A DNA stretch of 64,000 nt from Ixodes scapularis (GCF_016920785.2 NW_024609846.1:121857473-121921472); one strand, 5' to 3'. Shown: positions 36,837-46,452, numbered from the stretch's first letter. The notes: generated by a model not told the origin, from the sequence alone. Made by a program: numbers and translations.

Positions 36837-36911
36837 GTTCAAGCATGTGCAGCCTCTACAGGCTGCACACGCTTGAACTTTTGGTTTTCTCAATTTGGTG
36901 AGAAAACCAAA
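36837..36911. repeat. two adjacent hairpins at the end of the tandem array
   Basis: First stem: GTTCAAGCATGTGCAGCC with GGCTGCACACGCTTGAAC (18 bp, one mismatch, 6-nt loop). Second stem: TTTGGTTTTCTC with GAGAAAACCAAA (12 bp, perfect, 8-nt loop). The second starts two bases after the first ends. Confidence 0.85.
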
Positions 36912-36949
36912 GGGGGGTTTCTCACTTCCTCACTTTCTCTCACTTTCTC

Positions 36950-37100
36950 ACAAGTAACGAGCCTACTTGTAGTCCCTTACATTTATCAGTAATTTTGTAA
37001 AATAATATTTACATATTTTAGAAGGTATAATTGTGAAATAATTTACTTACTTTTTACGCGAGGGAATGGTTGTAATCCGTTACATTCTCGTTTTCATTTA
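36950..37100. repeat. GTAAC-rich dispersed repeat, copy 5
   Basis: Opens with CAAGTAACGAGCC and ends near AATCCGTTACATTCTCG, with GTAATTTTG and TTACTTACTTTTTACGCG between. Same family as the other copies. Confidence 0.5.
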
Positions 37101-37216
37101 GAGGATTTTTTTAATATTTAAATTTTTATTATTTTTTACTTACGCTTAGGGTCAGACGCTACACAGAGGAGTGGCAAACAAACGAACAAACAAAACGAAA
37201 AAAAACCACTTATCGT

Positions 37217-37947
37217 GCATCAGAAAACAGGACGGCGTTTTTTAAAGCAATTGGGTCAGGTAAGTTTGCCATACGGTGACGAAGGCGGTTCCATTCCACA
37301 GAAGTGCGAGAGATGAACGAATAGAAAAATGCATTCGTGTTGCAAGGCAGGACGCGAACCTTGTGTTAAGTGATCTAATCGACGGGAAATATATGGCGGG
37401 TCTCTTAGTACATTTTCACGCAGGGCAGTATGATAGTAAATTGTATGAAGAGACAAGCGAGAAAGCTGTCTCCGTAAAGCAAGGTTAAACAAAGATGATG
37501 ACATCTTCATAGAGGTTACACTAGAAGTGCTATGATAGTTAGAAAGAATAAAACGTACAGATTTGTTTTGAGTCATTGCAAATGACTGAATGAGGTGCTC
37601 CATGCCGGAGTACCTCATTCTGGCATGGAACACCTCATTCAATCCGTGTACATTTACAGGGATTCTAACTGCATAGTGTTAATGGAGTAAATAGGCAAAA
37701 CGCTGTTACGACGGGATACTCGCATTCATTTGCACTTGGTGATGTTTAGTTCCATTAGCCATGTGCGGCACCAGTCAGCTATTAAGATTAGATTAGACTC
37801 CAAAAGGCTGATGTCAATATTGGTTAATATTTCTTGGTAAACTACACAATCACCGGCAAATAAACAAGCAGAAGGGGAGATGTAGCCTGGTAGATCGTTA
37901 ATATAAATGAGAAAGAGCAATGGGCCCAGTACAGGACAAAAAATCAT
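37217..37947 (-). pseudogene. CR1/Jockey-like LINE relic, reverse transcriptase and C-terminal part
   Basis: The upper part (37726-37935) encodes the reverse-transcriptase block PVLGPLLFLIYINDLP, then LFAGDCVVY, where the catalytic FADD has become FAGD (GAT to GGT), and WCRTWLMELNITKCK. The lower part (about 37260-37570) encodes the conserved C-terminal region NKSVRFILSNY, SSVTSMK and RRLDH. It ends in another frame with VEWNRL and LPDPIALKNAVLF, with a stop at 37217-37219. About 100 codons normally between these blocks are missing, and a hairpin lies at the gap. The fragment is 5'-truncated, frameshifted and catalytically dead. Confidence 0.75.
37588..37640. repeat. hairpin, 19-bp arms, in the LINE relic
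   Basis: GAATGAGGTGCTCCATGCC pairs with GGCATGGAACACCTCATTC with one mismatch and a 15-nt loop. It lies at the internal deletion of the LINE fragment. Confidence 0.85.
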
Positions 37948-38108
37948 TAAAGAGAAAGTTTTTTTTTTAATTGCTTTGCCTCATCTACCCGAATCATACT
38001 GTCACATGCACCTACACAGCGCAAGGTCTGGCATGCTTTGGATGATCAAAGCCTTCCTTCACGGTACCTGTTATCTCGAATTTACTTTTTTTGGCTTGGT
38101 TGTTTAGA

Positions 38109-39181
38109 AGAAGGGTGGTTGTTTGGGCGAGTTGGTTTGACATCTTATACAATCTTGTGCGCAACAAACTTGACAGTGCTCTTAACAGCCGGCTTCAGGG
38201 ATCAAAAGTAAAAAAGGTTTTTATGTACGTAGGGGATTTTTTAGTTTTCATCGCATCTGACACTAACGCTTTTAAAGCAGAGGCTGTCAAAACCCTGACC
38301 ACTTTTAAGGAATGTTTTGGCCCACTCGAGGTCACGCATGAGATACCTGTGGACAACACTATTCGCTTCCTTGACATCAGATTTGTATTTCTCAACGACC
38401 ACATCTGTTGGTGCTATGAGCCACGTGCGAATAAGCCGTCACTTCCCTTTCATTCAGCCCAATCCAAGCTAGTCAAAAGGAGTTTTGTTAACCTGTGTTT
38501 CACCAATGCACTAAAAAGTCTTGTGAGCATTTGATCCCCAAAGGTTTTAATCAGCAAGTTTTGCGCTTGCTCGCAGCTGGGTATCCTAAACACATTCTTG
38601 TTGCGGTCGCGGAAGGCCTTCTAAGAAAGTGCTGTCTCGTGGAAAACAATGGGAGCCAGCCGGTAAGACAAAAAGTAAAAGTTGGTGTGATTCCGTATAT
38701 GCACCGAGTGTCGCACAATTTAAAGAAAGTAGCAATGCGATCAAATGTAAAGGTAGTGTTTTCTGCGCCCAATAAGCTCATGGACCTGTGCAAACTATCA
38801 AAGCCTGGCGTGCGTGCCAAACACGGATGTGAAAAGAAGGACAGAACGAAATTTGTCGACTGTACAGATGGCGTGGTTTATCGCATTCCGTTGTCCTGTG
38901 GCAAGCACTACGTCGGGCAGACGGGGCGCTGCCTAAATGATCGGCTTCGCGAGCACAATAGCAACGTGCAAAAAAAGAAGGGTGGCTTTCTTGACTTTCA
39001 TTGCAGGACATGCGGTTCTACCCAACTGTTGGATGAATGCGTAAAAATTGGGAAATGCAAGTCAGCGGTAACACGCGAAATCATAGAAGCCGAGCACATT
39101 GATTATTTAGGAGACACGTGTGTTGCTATGCCGTCGATTGCATTATCGGAGAAGGAATTGTTTTTCCTGAGAACGAAATAG
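38109..39181 (+). pseudogene. Penelope-like reverse transcriptase / GIY-YIG endonuclease, frameshifted
   Basis: 38109-38531 encodes the end of the RT domain, including FMYVGDFLVF, in which the family's YVDD catalytic motif has lost its first Asp, and then the thumb-like NTIRFLDIRF and KLVKRSFVNLCF. A one-base deletion in the A-run at 38513-38517 moves the rest into the next frame. There 38510-39181 continues through KKSCEHLIPKGF to a GIY-YIG endonuclease: DGVVYRIPLSCG, then HYVGQTGRCLNDRLREH, then a CCHH-like cluster (HCRTCG) and the conserved EAEHI. The GIY-YIG (here VVY..HYVG) and Arg/Glu residues look intact. The 5' two thirds of the gene is absent. In life this protein would nick DNA and reverse-transcribe the element RNA in the nucleus. 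Confidence 0.8.
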
Positions 39182-39373
39182 TGTTGTTTTCCCAGTTATG
39201 CTCTGTCATGGTGTTTTTCCTTTACTTTTGTCTTTTTTGTTGTCATGGTAACGATGGTTGAGACTATTTTACCAAAACACTTTTTCAATAAAACTCGGTT
39301 GAAAGTTGCGCCTTGTTGTGTCCTCTTCTCTGCTTTTGTCCTTGTCTTTGTTGCGCACAAGATTGTATAAGTT

Positions 39374-39411
39374 GTTTAGAAGGCGTGACTCATCAGCTCA
39401 CTCGCCTAAAC
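39374..39411 (-). other. stem-loop with a hammerhead-like CTGATGAG box (very tentative)
   Basis: In the inverted terminal segment of the Penelope-like element, the minus strand folds GTTTAGGCG against CGCC..CTAAAC. The loop contains GAGCTGATGAGTCA. CUGAUGAG is one of the conserved hammerhead ribozyme boxes, and Penelope-like elements are known to carry hammerhead motifs in these segments. The required GAAA box at the matching position is not visible, so at best this is a decayed ribozyme. Confidence 0.2.
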
Positions 39412-39764
39412 CGAGGGGGGAAGCACGCTGATACAAATAACCGGACTCTCCATGCAAACAGTATTAGGTAAATATTTTGGGTGTCGAACAGCTAGGAAAG
39501 GTCTTGTGCGCGCACTGTTTTCTATTTACTCAATCGTGAACCCAGTCGCCCGTCCAGGTGGCAGCCCCTATTTGGGTAAAGGTGGGCTGAAAAGTTGTTC
39601 AGCGCGGCGGACGACATCTTCACATAAAAACGAGGCACAATGTCCGTTGAGACTTTTGAGAGCCAGATGTTGCTCAAGGTCACAAAGGTGTGTGTGGCGG
39701 CAACAATAAGCGCTTCCATAGCACTTGTGTTTTTCGTCCTATTCTAGGGCAGTAAGACGCCGCG

Positions 39765-39910
39765 AAAGTAACGGATTACTTTTTGAAGTAACGGCTACTT
39801 ACATTTATGGAAGTGTAATTGTAATTGTGATTAGTTACAAAAATGTTACGGGTAATGTTAAATTAATTTTTTGAATGTTTTTTAGTAACGTGTACAAGTC
39901 TGGATGCAAC
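39765..39910. repeat. GTAAC-rich dispersed repeat, copy 6
   Basis: Contains AGTAACGGATTACTTTTTG and GTAATTGTAATTGTGATTAG, and ends in GTAACGTGTACAAGTCTGGA like the copy at 24.84 kb. Confidence 0.6.
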
Positions 39911-39919
39911 CATGTGTTA

Positions 39920-40580
39920 ACAGGTTACAGATTTAAAAAAATGCACTGTCTTCAAACAAAACCTTGCCTCACAAAAATAAAACACAATTCAGAAATTGCA
40001 AAGCACAACCTGGCATCCTTGCTCTCTGGTAGCCGCAGTAAATGTAGCAACTATAAACTGAAGTGAAGAATGACAAAAAACGTAAATACAAGGGGTGATT
40101 ACAGAATTTATTTTAATCAGAACTTTTAAAATCTAAGCCTGTCATGTAATATTGCATAGGCAAAGCCTTGGCTAATTTGAAAATGATTTGCCACTGCAAA
40201 ATGATTTTGTCATTGCCACTCGTCTATCCGGCAGAATGAGTTCACAAGCACGCTCAGTGTCGTCATCAGTTGTCGAAACACACAGGCGTCGGCTCCTTCA
40301 TGGCTGACAATTGTGCACCCTTCATATAACGTCTGTATCCACCCGAACACACCTCTTTGTGACGAAACATTTGCATGATATACTGTGCACAAAGTTTTTG
40401 ATAGATAGCGGTACCATATATATATATATTTCGGCTCAGGAGAGCCGCGTACAAATTACACATGGGGGCAGCCATTCTTTCTTGTACCTCAATCACAACT
40501 AAACTGACTTAGCACATTCAAGCCTGCACAGCAGTGGCTGGAGAGACAGCAACCCTGTACGCAAAGAGCTGACAAGACAG
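39920..40580. other. non-coding DNA
   Basis: Nothing recognised except a short (TA)n near 40414-40428. The sequence separates two Penelope-like relics. Confidence 0.4.
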
Positions 40581-40584
40581 TGCG

Positions 40585-41040
40585 ACAAGGGTTGTCTACC
40601 AGATCCCTCTCTCGTGCGGCGGAGTCTACATAGGACAGACGGGCAGGTGTATAAATGTAAGGGCGAGGGAACATTCCCTTTCCCTTCGTTCCTCCCCCTC
40701 TGGCCACCTCGGAATGCACTGTATCCGATGCGGCTGTGAGCCACGTTTCCATGATATCACAATTTTAGCCCGCCACAGAAACAAAACCATGAGGGAGATT
40801 GATGAAGCATTTTTTTTTTATATCTGCAAAAAAAGGATAAGCCTGTATCGGTGCGCCGTCCTTAGCTCTGATGACCGACGAAGTGAACTCTATCATGACT
40901 TGTGGAAACTTCGTTTGATCGCAGATAAGAGTGCACGTGCAACCATTTTGACGGGTTGTTTGTATGTGTTTTTTCCCTGTATATTTCGCGTTTTGTGCAC
41001 AAATAAACTTCCAGTTGCTAGCCAGCACCGTGTCTGTCGT
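40585..41040 (+). pseudogene. second Penelope-like relic, GIY-YIG endonuclease part
   Basis: From about 40588 a plus frame reads VVYQIPLSCGGVYIGQTGRC, then INVRAREHS. That is the GIY-YIG core of a Penelope-like element with the same PLSCG..Y(V/I)GQTGRC signature as the copy at 38.9 kb. It then continues in another frame as HCIRCGCEPRF, ILARHRNKTMREIDEAF and LSSDDRR, the Cys/His cluster and C-terminus. The frame change near 40690 and the missing RT make it a dead fragment. AATAAACTTCCAGTTGCTAG at 41002 is probably the element's 3' end. Confidence 0.7.
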
Positions 41041-41316
41041 TACTTATTTTGCTCGCCCCTCGTTTATTTTCGCGTTCTTCCCCTTTCCTGATGGAGTAGT
41101 TAACATGTTGTACCAAGACTGAATGGAGATTCACACAGCTCGTACTAGCAAATCTAATATACTGTCATTACTTTCCATAGAAGGTGACCCAAATGTTTGT
41201 GGAGAATGTAACAATGTCATCACCCCTGTCATGGTCGTCGCCGTACATCTACGGCGGTGATTACATATTTGAAAGTGCTCTTGTAAAATAGTAACTTGAG
41301 CTAGTTGGTACTTCAA

Positions 41317-41505
41317 CATGATAAAACAGCGCACAGAACACGAAGGAAGAGAGAGGACAGAAGAAGGGAAAAGTGAAAGAAGTCATTTCCATGGCTTCTT
41401 TTTTCTTCTCTTTAAAATAAACAAGTTGAGAGTCAGCGCTTTTTCGCTATTTTCGCTCTGCTTGTCCTTTCTCTTCTTCCGTGTTCTGTGCGCTATTTTA
41501 TCATG
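41317..41505. repeat. inverted repeat, about 48-bp arms
   Basis: CATGATAAAACAGCGCACAG at 41317 and the complement of CTGTGCGCTATTTTATCATG ending 41505 match, and pairing continues inward through AACACG and GAAGAGA to GGACA. The loop is about 90 bp. CGCACAGAACACGAAGGAAG resembles Penelope-like terminal sequence, so this may be a pair of inverted element ends. Confidence 0.75.
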
Positions 41506-41639
41506 TTTAAAGGGCTCGCCTAAACGCGGAACTGCGGACACCGGAGGAGTTATTGCTATTTGTGATGTCTTTGGAGAACTATACACATTATATCCACACG
41601 TTTTTTTTTTTTTTTACATGCTGAGCTATTTATAGTTTA

Positions 41640-43405
41640 TAAATTAGACTCTTCGCGCACGTGATGCTGCCTTCGCATACCGGCTGATCTCGCGGTAGTG
41701 CCCATAAGAGCATAGGCGCTTCCGATTCAGACTTCCAACGCTTTCCAACGCTTATCATCAGACGGGAGTGGCTCGTGCCCGACCACAGCGGTGATGAGAA
41801 TAGCCAAACCCTAACAATTCCTTGAGCTCAGCATGCGTTTTCTACTTTGCCAACCCTAGTGCGTGGGTATGATTAATGTTGGCGGCATAGGATAGGCATC
41901 AGCATCAGGCCACGTGGCCGCTTGTTTTGGCTGCGGGTTGAAGGGATGAACGACGTTCATATTTTTCGAAGTTATTTGCCGACCGCCTTTGCTTAGAAAA
42001 AAAAAAAAAAAAACTAAGGCAAGTTTTTTTTGGTTATTAACGTTAGGGAATGATTCCGAGTAGTATTTAGCGAAAGTAGAAAATCGTTTCTTTGCCCCTT
42101 TAGGCTGAGACTACAACCAAAGCTACAAGCGCGAGCTAGCCCGCGGTGCTGGCTTCGAGACGTGCCTTTCACGAGCGCTTGTTCTGCGGACGAACTTTTC
42201 AAAGCCGAGGAATCAGCTCCGCGGCGAAACATTGATGGTCATGGATTTTAATAAAGTGTTAATCATGCATTAAATAATCACCCTTGAGTATGTCTACAAA
42301 ATATCTCATCAAAATGATCATTTTCTTTCGAGAAAATGAATTACGAATTTTACGCGTACACCTCCGAAAAGCTGGCTGTAACTCTACTGGCAACAACGAG
42401 CTCGGGCACTCGTGACGTCAAATGTTGCATCCGCGGCAACATTGATCCGAGAGCCGACGACGCTCCCTAACCCACGGCGCAGTGCGTTGGGATAGTGGGC
42501 GTCTGTGGTTTTGCCAACCGTGTCTGGTTTAGGCTGTTTGCGGCTTGCGATGGAGGGCGGAGGAATGAACCGATCTCACCAGCCAGCTTAGTTACGCCGC
42601 GGCTGGAGTAATGCATCGAGAGGAACTTGTCTTTCTGCACGTAGGGATAATATCGATGGAGCTCTACGCGCGCGGGGCACGAGACGGCACGAGCCGTTTC
42701 TTGCACTGCCACCTGCCTCCCGTCAACAAAAGTTTTGGCGGCGACACGCATGCGTGGAACGCTTAGTGAGATTGGTCTATTGGTGATTGGCTGTGGGGTG
42801 CTATTGCAGAACGAGGGACTGCAGCATAGTGACATTTAGTTGGTTTCCGACCGTTAAGTCTCTGCGACGGAAGTGTGTCCGTGCAGTCCGACGCGATCGC
42901 TGGAAAACAGATAGCACCTTGCTAGCAAATAAAGCATCTCATTACATTCTGCTCTGGAGCGGCATCTGAATCCATATGCTGGCGGATCGCGGTTGCAGCC
43001 GCCTTGGGAGGTATCCTCGGAGGCGATGCCAGCGGATCGCATGCGAACGGCGAATTGTCTGCAATCTTGTGATCAAAATTTTAATACATCTACTAGTCAT
43101 TGCACTCTCTAAAGACAAGCTTGATGAATCGTACTCCATAATTTTCCACGGACGATCGCGACGGCCTTCTGACTGCTTCTGTTGCTGGAAAAAACAGGCT
43201 CAAGCTGCAGATGAGCTGATGTTTATACGACACCTGACGTAACAACAAGACATCAAACCAGTAAAGTTGCAGGTTAGTTCCCGTTTTGGTTATATCGTAT
43301 TTTTACGACTAAAATTATTAACGTTTTTTGGGGGAAATTAATTTGCTGCTTTAGGCTCAGTTTCTTCTGCTCTTTCAGAAAAAACGTTTTGTTGAAAACG
43401 TTCAA
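41640..43405. other. non-coding DNA with an orphan MITE end
   Basis: GGCTGAGACTACAACCAAAGC at 42103-42123 resembles the terminus of the TTAA MITE at 27.37 kb, but a matching second end was not found. The remainder, including moderately CpG-rich 42440-43060, shows no recognised gene. Confidence 0.4.
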
Positions 43406-43410
43406 AGTGA

Positions 43411-43672
43411 CGCCGGAGATCGGACCACGTGGGGCGAACGCTGGCGCTGAAGAACCCAGGGATCCTGTGTCCAATCCTCACACCTTCCCGTTTCGATCTA
43501 GAAGAACATTGTACCGGCGTGGTGGTCGTGCAGTAGTACTGCGTGATGCACGCTGAAGATCCCAGGATAGTGGTTTTACTGTACTGGCTAAATTTCTCAT
43601 CTACAGCCGAGACACCAGACGCCCATTGAAGCAGCCTAACTTCGGTTGTATAGAAATAAACACAGCACAATT
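43411..43672 (+). mobile_element. tRNA-derived SINE, copy A (diverged)
   Basis: It aligns with the copy at 46.06-46.34 kb in opposite orientation. Shared blocks in order are GAACCCAGGGATCCTG, CCCGTTTCGATCT, GTACCGGCGTG, GTCGTG, TACTGCGTG, TGCACG, CTGGCTAAATTTCTCAT, and a tail ending ATAAACACAGCAC. The tRNA-like head with box A has decayed in this copy. It is non-coding. Confidence 0.75.
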
Positions 43673-43768
43673 ACTGGCGCCAGTGACTCCTAGTCACTAA
43701 AATATACTGTATAAACTCAAAAGCCAGAATTTCGTTTCTGTCTGTTTAAACACCCCTACCGTATGAGG

Positions 43769-43938
43769 ATGATTACGAACCAACGCGCGCAGAGGTAGAC
43801 AGTTATACTCAAAATCCAAACACACACAAAAATACACTCACACAGCGCTGATGAGTTGAGATCACCGCTGTGCGAGTGCATTTTTGCGTGTGTTTGGATT
43901 TTGAGTAACTATCTACCTCTGCGCTGGTTCATAATTAT
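43769..43938. repeat. 170-bp imperfect palindrome
   Basis: The left arm (43769-43848) and right arm (43862-43938) pair over about 75 bp. Examples are GATTACGAACCAACGCGCGC with its near-complement ending GGTTCATAATTAT, AGAGGTAGACAGTTA, and CAAAATCCAAACACAC. It is separated by only about 100 bp from SINE copy A. Confidence 0.85.
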
Positions 43939-43944
43939 GCCTTA

Positions 43945-45310
43945 CCCACTCGCCCAATATGCAGTATTAACAGGATTTATGAGGATGAACCACACGCAAG
44001 GTGAATCAGCCGGATCACGACGGTTGCGAGGCAAGCGTCATGGTGCTGCCATCTAGCCGAATAGACGTGAACTATTTTGGTTTTCCCACGGCCCGAGATT
44101 TCCCGCGGCGTTCGAATCCTTCGAGGTTTTTGGCGCATCGTTCCTCGCTGTGTTTACTGTGTCACTTTAAAAACACTTTCCCTGTGCCTGGTAAAATTTG
44201 TAAAAGAATAACTGTAAGATTGTAAAAAAAAAAACACGAGAAACTTGTAGACTGTGGCAATATGTCTTATCGGTCAAGACTGTTGTGTTCCAAAATATTC
44301 TTTCCTTATTATTTGTTCGTTTATTAGCGATTCTAGAGGCACGCAGTGGTTGTATTTTCTTACTGTACAATTCTTTTGATATAAATTGTAGTTACGGCCG
44401 CATCGCATCAAGAAACTTTTGAGGTTCCGAAATGTGGAGGGCGACACAGCCAGACATCGTGATATTGCGAAAACATTTCGCGATCGCCATGGCTCGCGAA
44501 GCCTACAAAAAATATTTTTGACGCTTGCATGTTTTATTCACGTGTCGAGAAGTGTGACTAATTAAGGTACATAATGCATTGTATTGTTGCTACAATGAAG
44601 TTAATTAATGTTAGTACAAAAATGGGCTGAAACAATTTCCGACAAGTTACCGGTCATGTTTTGTTTTTCTTTTCAGTTTGCCTTTGGTTTGGTTTTATGA
44701 TGGCGGGAAGGATGTTGATTTGGTTCAGTTACGCAAATTACGCATCAGTCATATAACAACTAAGTGTCGTTTTTTTGTTTGGTTTAGTTCTGGTTCGATA
44801 CTGAGATTCATAATCGAGTTCTGAGGATCCCGTAATTTCTCATTTCTTTATTTACTTATTTTAGGATACTGCATGTAAGATTCCTTGCTCAGGCAGGAAA
44901 AGCATATTTAAAGAGGCACTGCCAGGTCCAGTTATTTTTTTTTTAATACAAATCGATTGAAACCGATGCCTGGAACACTACCCTCAAAACTTGAAGCTTA
45001 GGAGCTCAGTATTTGTGAAGTAAAAAAGCGATTTGCGAAATTCGAATTTGAAGTTCCCGCGCGATCCACGATAGTGTATTGACGTCAAAGATTGAGTCGT
45101 CCTGTCCTTTCTCCCCCGCCTCCGAACCGTGCAGCATAAGTGTCGTACTCGCCCGCGATCAGCCATGCTTCGAGCCTGTCGCCGATCGCTGTGAGCAGTC
45201 GACGCTTCACGTTTCGAAGTGTGAAGTTCTTTTAGGGCCCTTTCTTCGATTGCAAATTCTTTGAAACGGTGTGAGGTCGAGGAGGACGCGCATTTGACTC
45301 TTGTGAGTGA
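43945..45310. other. mostly AT-rich non-coding DNA
   Basis: No gene recognised. TTTAAAGAGGCACTGCCAGG at 44907-44926 resembles the start of a TTAA-type DNA element and may be the upstream end of the element whose THAP relic follows at 45.3 kb. The right end was not identified. Confidence 0.35.
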
Positions 45311-45317
45311 CATGAGG

Positions 45318-45605
45318 GGCCACGTAGCGCCTGGTGCTGGGTGCCCAAAACAAACCGAAAGTACGCTGCGCAAGTTCCCGAAGAATCCGTCAGAGAAGGA
45401 GGCCTGGCTAGCTGCAATTCCTGAAGAGCTACTCCAGGGTTTCGGATCGAAGTCCATTATTTGTTTTCGACACTTTGTCGACAAGGATTATGAGGTCAGC
45501 CGAAGCGTCCCTAGAGTATTGGAGGTTTAAATGGTGCTTCGGTTGAGATGTGGTGTCGTTCCGACGAATGTGCCGCGGCAGATCACATCACGCGAAGCAA
45601 AAGGT
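45318..45605 (+). pseudogene. THAP zinc-finger domain relic
   Basis: In one frame the sequence reads GCPKQTESTLRKFPKNPSEK, EAWLAAIPEE, IICFRHFVDKDYE and, after a TAA at 45528-45530, RLRCGVVPTNVP. These are the hallmarks of a THAP domain: FPKxP, invariant Trp, C-x2-H-F, and the AVPT-type end. The first Cys of the C2CH zinc site is missing (VAPGAGC instead of a C-x2-4-C pair), and the stop splits off the last segment. THAP domains bind DNA and occur in P-element-like transposases and their host derivatives. The mutated state and repeat surroundings point to a transposon relic. Confidence 0.65.
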
Positions 45606-45931
45606 CCATGGCGAGATGTAGCCTACCAAACATAGATAACTTTGTCCGATTCCCTGGCTCCCCGATCATCATCGGCCTCGCTGCTACAGGTGCGGATGCC
45701 GAGCGCCGCCATGTTTTCCGAGGAAGGATAAAAAAGCCAGAAGGCGACATCACTTCCGGACTTCGATTTTCGATTTTTCATATGAAGGGGCGTAGTGCAC
45801 TCGCAATTGCGTTAAAGAATCATGTTTTACGAATGCCATTATTAAATATTATAAAAATGTCGCTTACAAAGCTTCTACATTTCACAATCGATTACGTCGC
45901 AAATAAAAAGAAGCCAGGAAGTGAGACTAGG

Positions 45932-45988
45932 GGGGGGGGGGGGGATATTAACAATAAATAGGCACGCGCGCGTGCGCTCGAAAAAAAG

Positions 45989-46036
<48 letters not shown>
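45932..46036. repeat. poly-G run and (TA)n microsatellite
   Basis: A G-run at 45931-45943, then a pure (AT)n tract at 45991-46036 (23 dinucleotides), which adjoins the tail side of SINE copy B. Confidence 0.95.
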
Positions 46037-46040
<4 letters not shown>

Positions 46041-46059
46041 TTTGCAAAAAATTGGGTTG

Positions 46060-46337
46060 TGTGTGTGTTTATGCAGCCTAGAACTTGGTCTGCCTCACAG
46101 GGGCGACGAGTCTCCCAGCTGTGGATGAGAAATTTAGCCAGTGCGGTACAAACGCTAGCCTGGGGTCTTTAACGTGCACCACGCAGTAGTGATACACGAC
46201 CGCACGCCGGTACGATGCTCATCCAGATCGAAACGGGCAGGGGTGGGGCTCGAACCCAGGATCCCTGGGTTCTGCAGAGCGAGCTTTCGCTCCACGTGCT
46301 CCAAGCTGGTGTGCGCTAGACCACTCGGCCACCGATT
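46060..46337 (-). mobile_element. tRNA-derived SINE, copy B, split by the LINE
   Basis: Reading the minus strand, the head GGTGGCCGAGTGGTCTAGCG contains an RNA polymerase III box A (TGGCCGAGTGG). About 55 nt further, GGTTCGAGCCC is a box B. The spacing fits a type II (Leu/Ser-like) tRNA origin. The body matches copy A at 43.4 kb, and the tail is (ATAAACACAC)-like followed by (TA)n. The LINE inserted inside box A, so the first ~15 nt is also present at 51130-51144. It is not a functional tRNA gene: the acceptor stem cannot be drawn and the sequence runs on into the SINE body. Confidence 0.8.
46323..46337. repeat. target-site duplication, 3' side of LINE
   Basis: ACTCGGCCACCGATT, identical to 51130-51144. 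The last T is ambiguous with the oligo(A) tail. Confidence 0.9.
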
Positions 46338-46452
46338 TTTTTTTCTTTATTGCCGGATTTTTTACATTGTCAAATAGGCAGGCATATCGCTCAAACCATA
46401 GGAAGCAGGGCAAGGCTAAACTAAACCAGTCCGAAGTGACTGGCGTCGGAGG

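Larger units (their letters stand above)
38098..39420 (+). mobile_element. 5'-truncated Penelope-like element with inverted terminal segments
   Basis: The coding remnant (RT C-terminus plus GIY-YIG endonuclease) is bracketed by a perfect 25-bp inverted repeat: CTTATACAATCTTGTGCGCA... at 38144-38168 and its complement at 39347-39371. TTGTTTAGAAG occurs directly at both ends (38100 and 39373). Inverted or partial terminal copies of this kind are characteristic of Penelope-like elements. A 3' non-coding part with AATAAA near 39288 follows the stop codon. Confidence 0.7.

Noticed and set aside
38178..39030. Antisense open frames over the Penelope-like relic (minus 38195-38404, 38551-38820, 38778-39011)
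   Set aside because: They are shadows of the clearly recognisable plus-strand RT/GIY-YIG coding sequence.
45921..46172. Frame with Ile-Tyr repeat beside SINE copy B
   Set aside because: Translated (TA)n microsatellite and poly-G, not a gene.
46225..46335. Functional tRNA-Leu/Ser gene on the minus strand (box A and box B present)
   Set aside because: The sequence continues into a body shared with 43.4 kb and no acceptor stem closes it, so it is the head of a tRNA-derived SINE.
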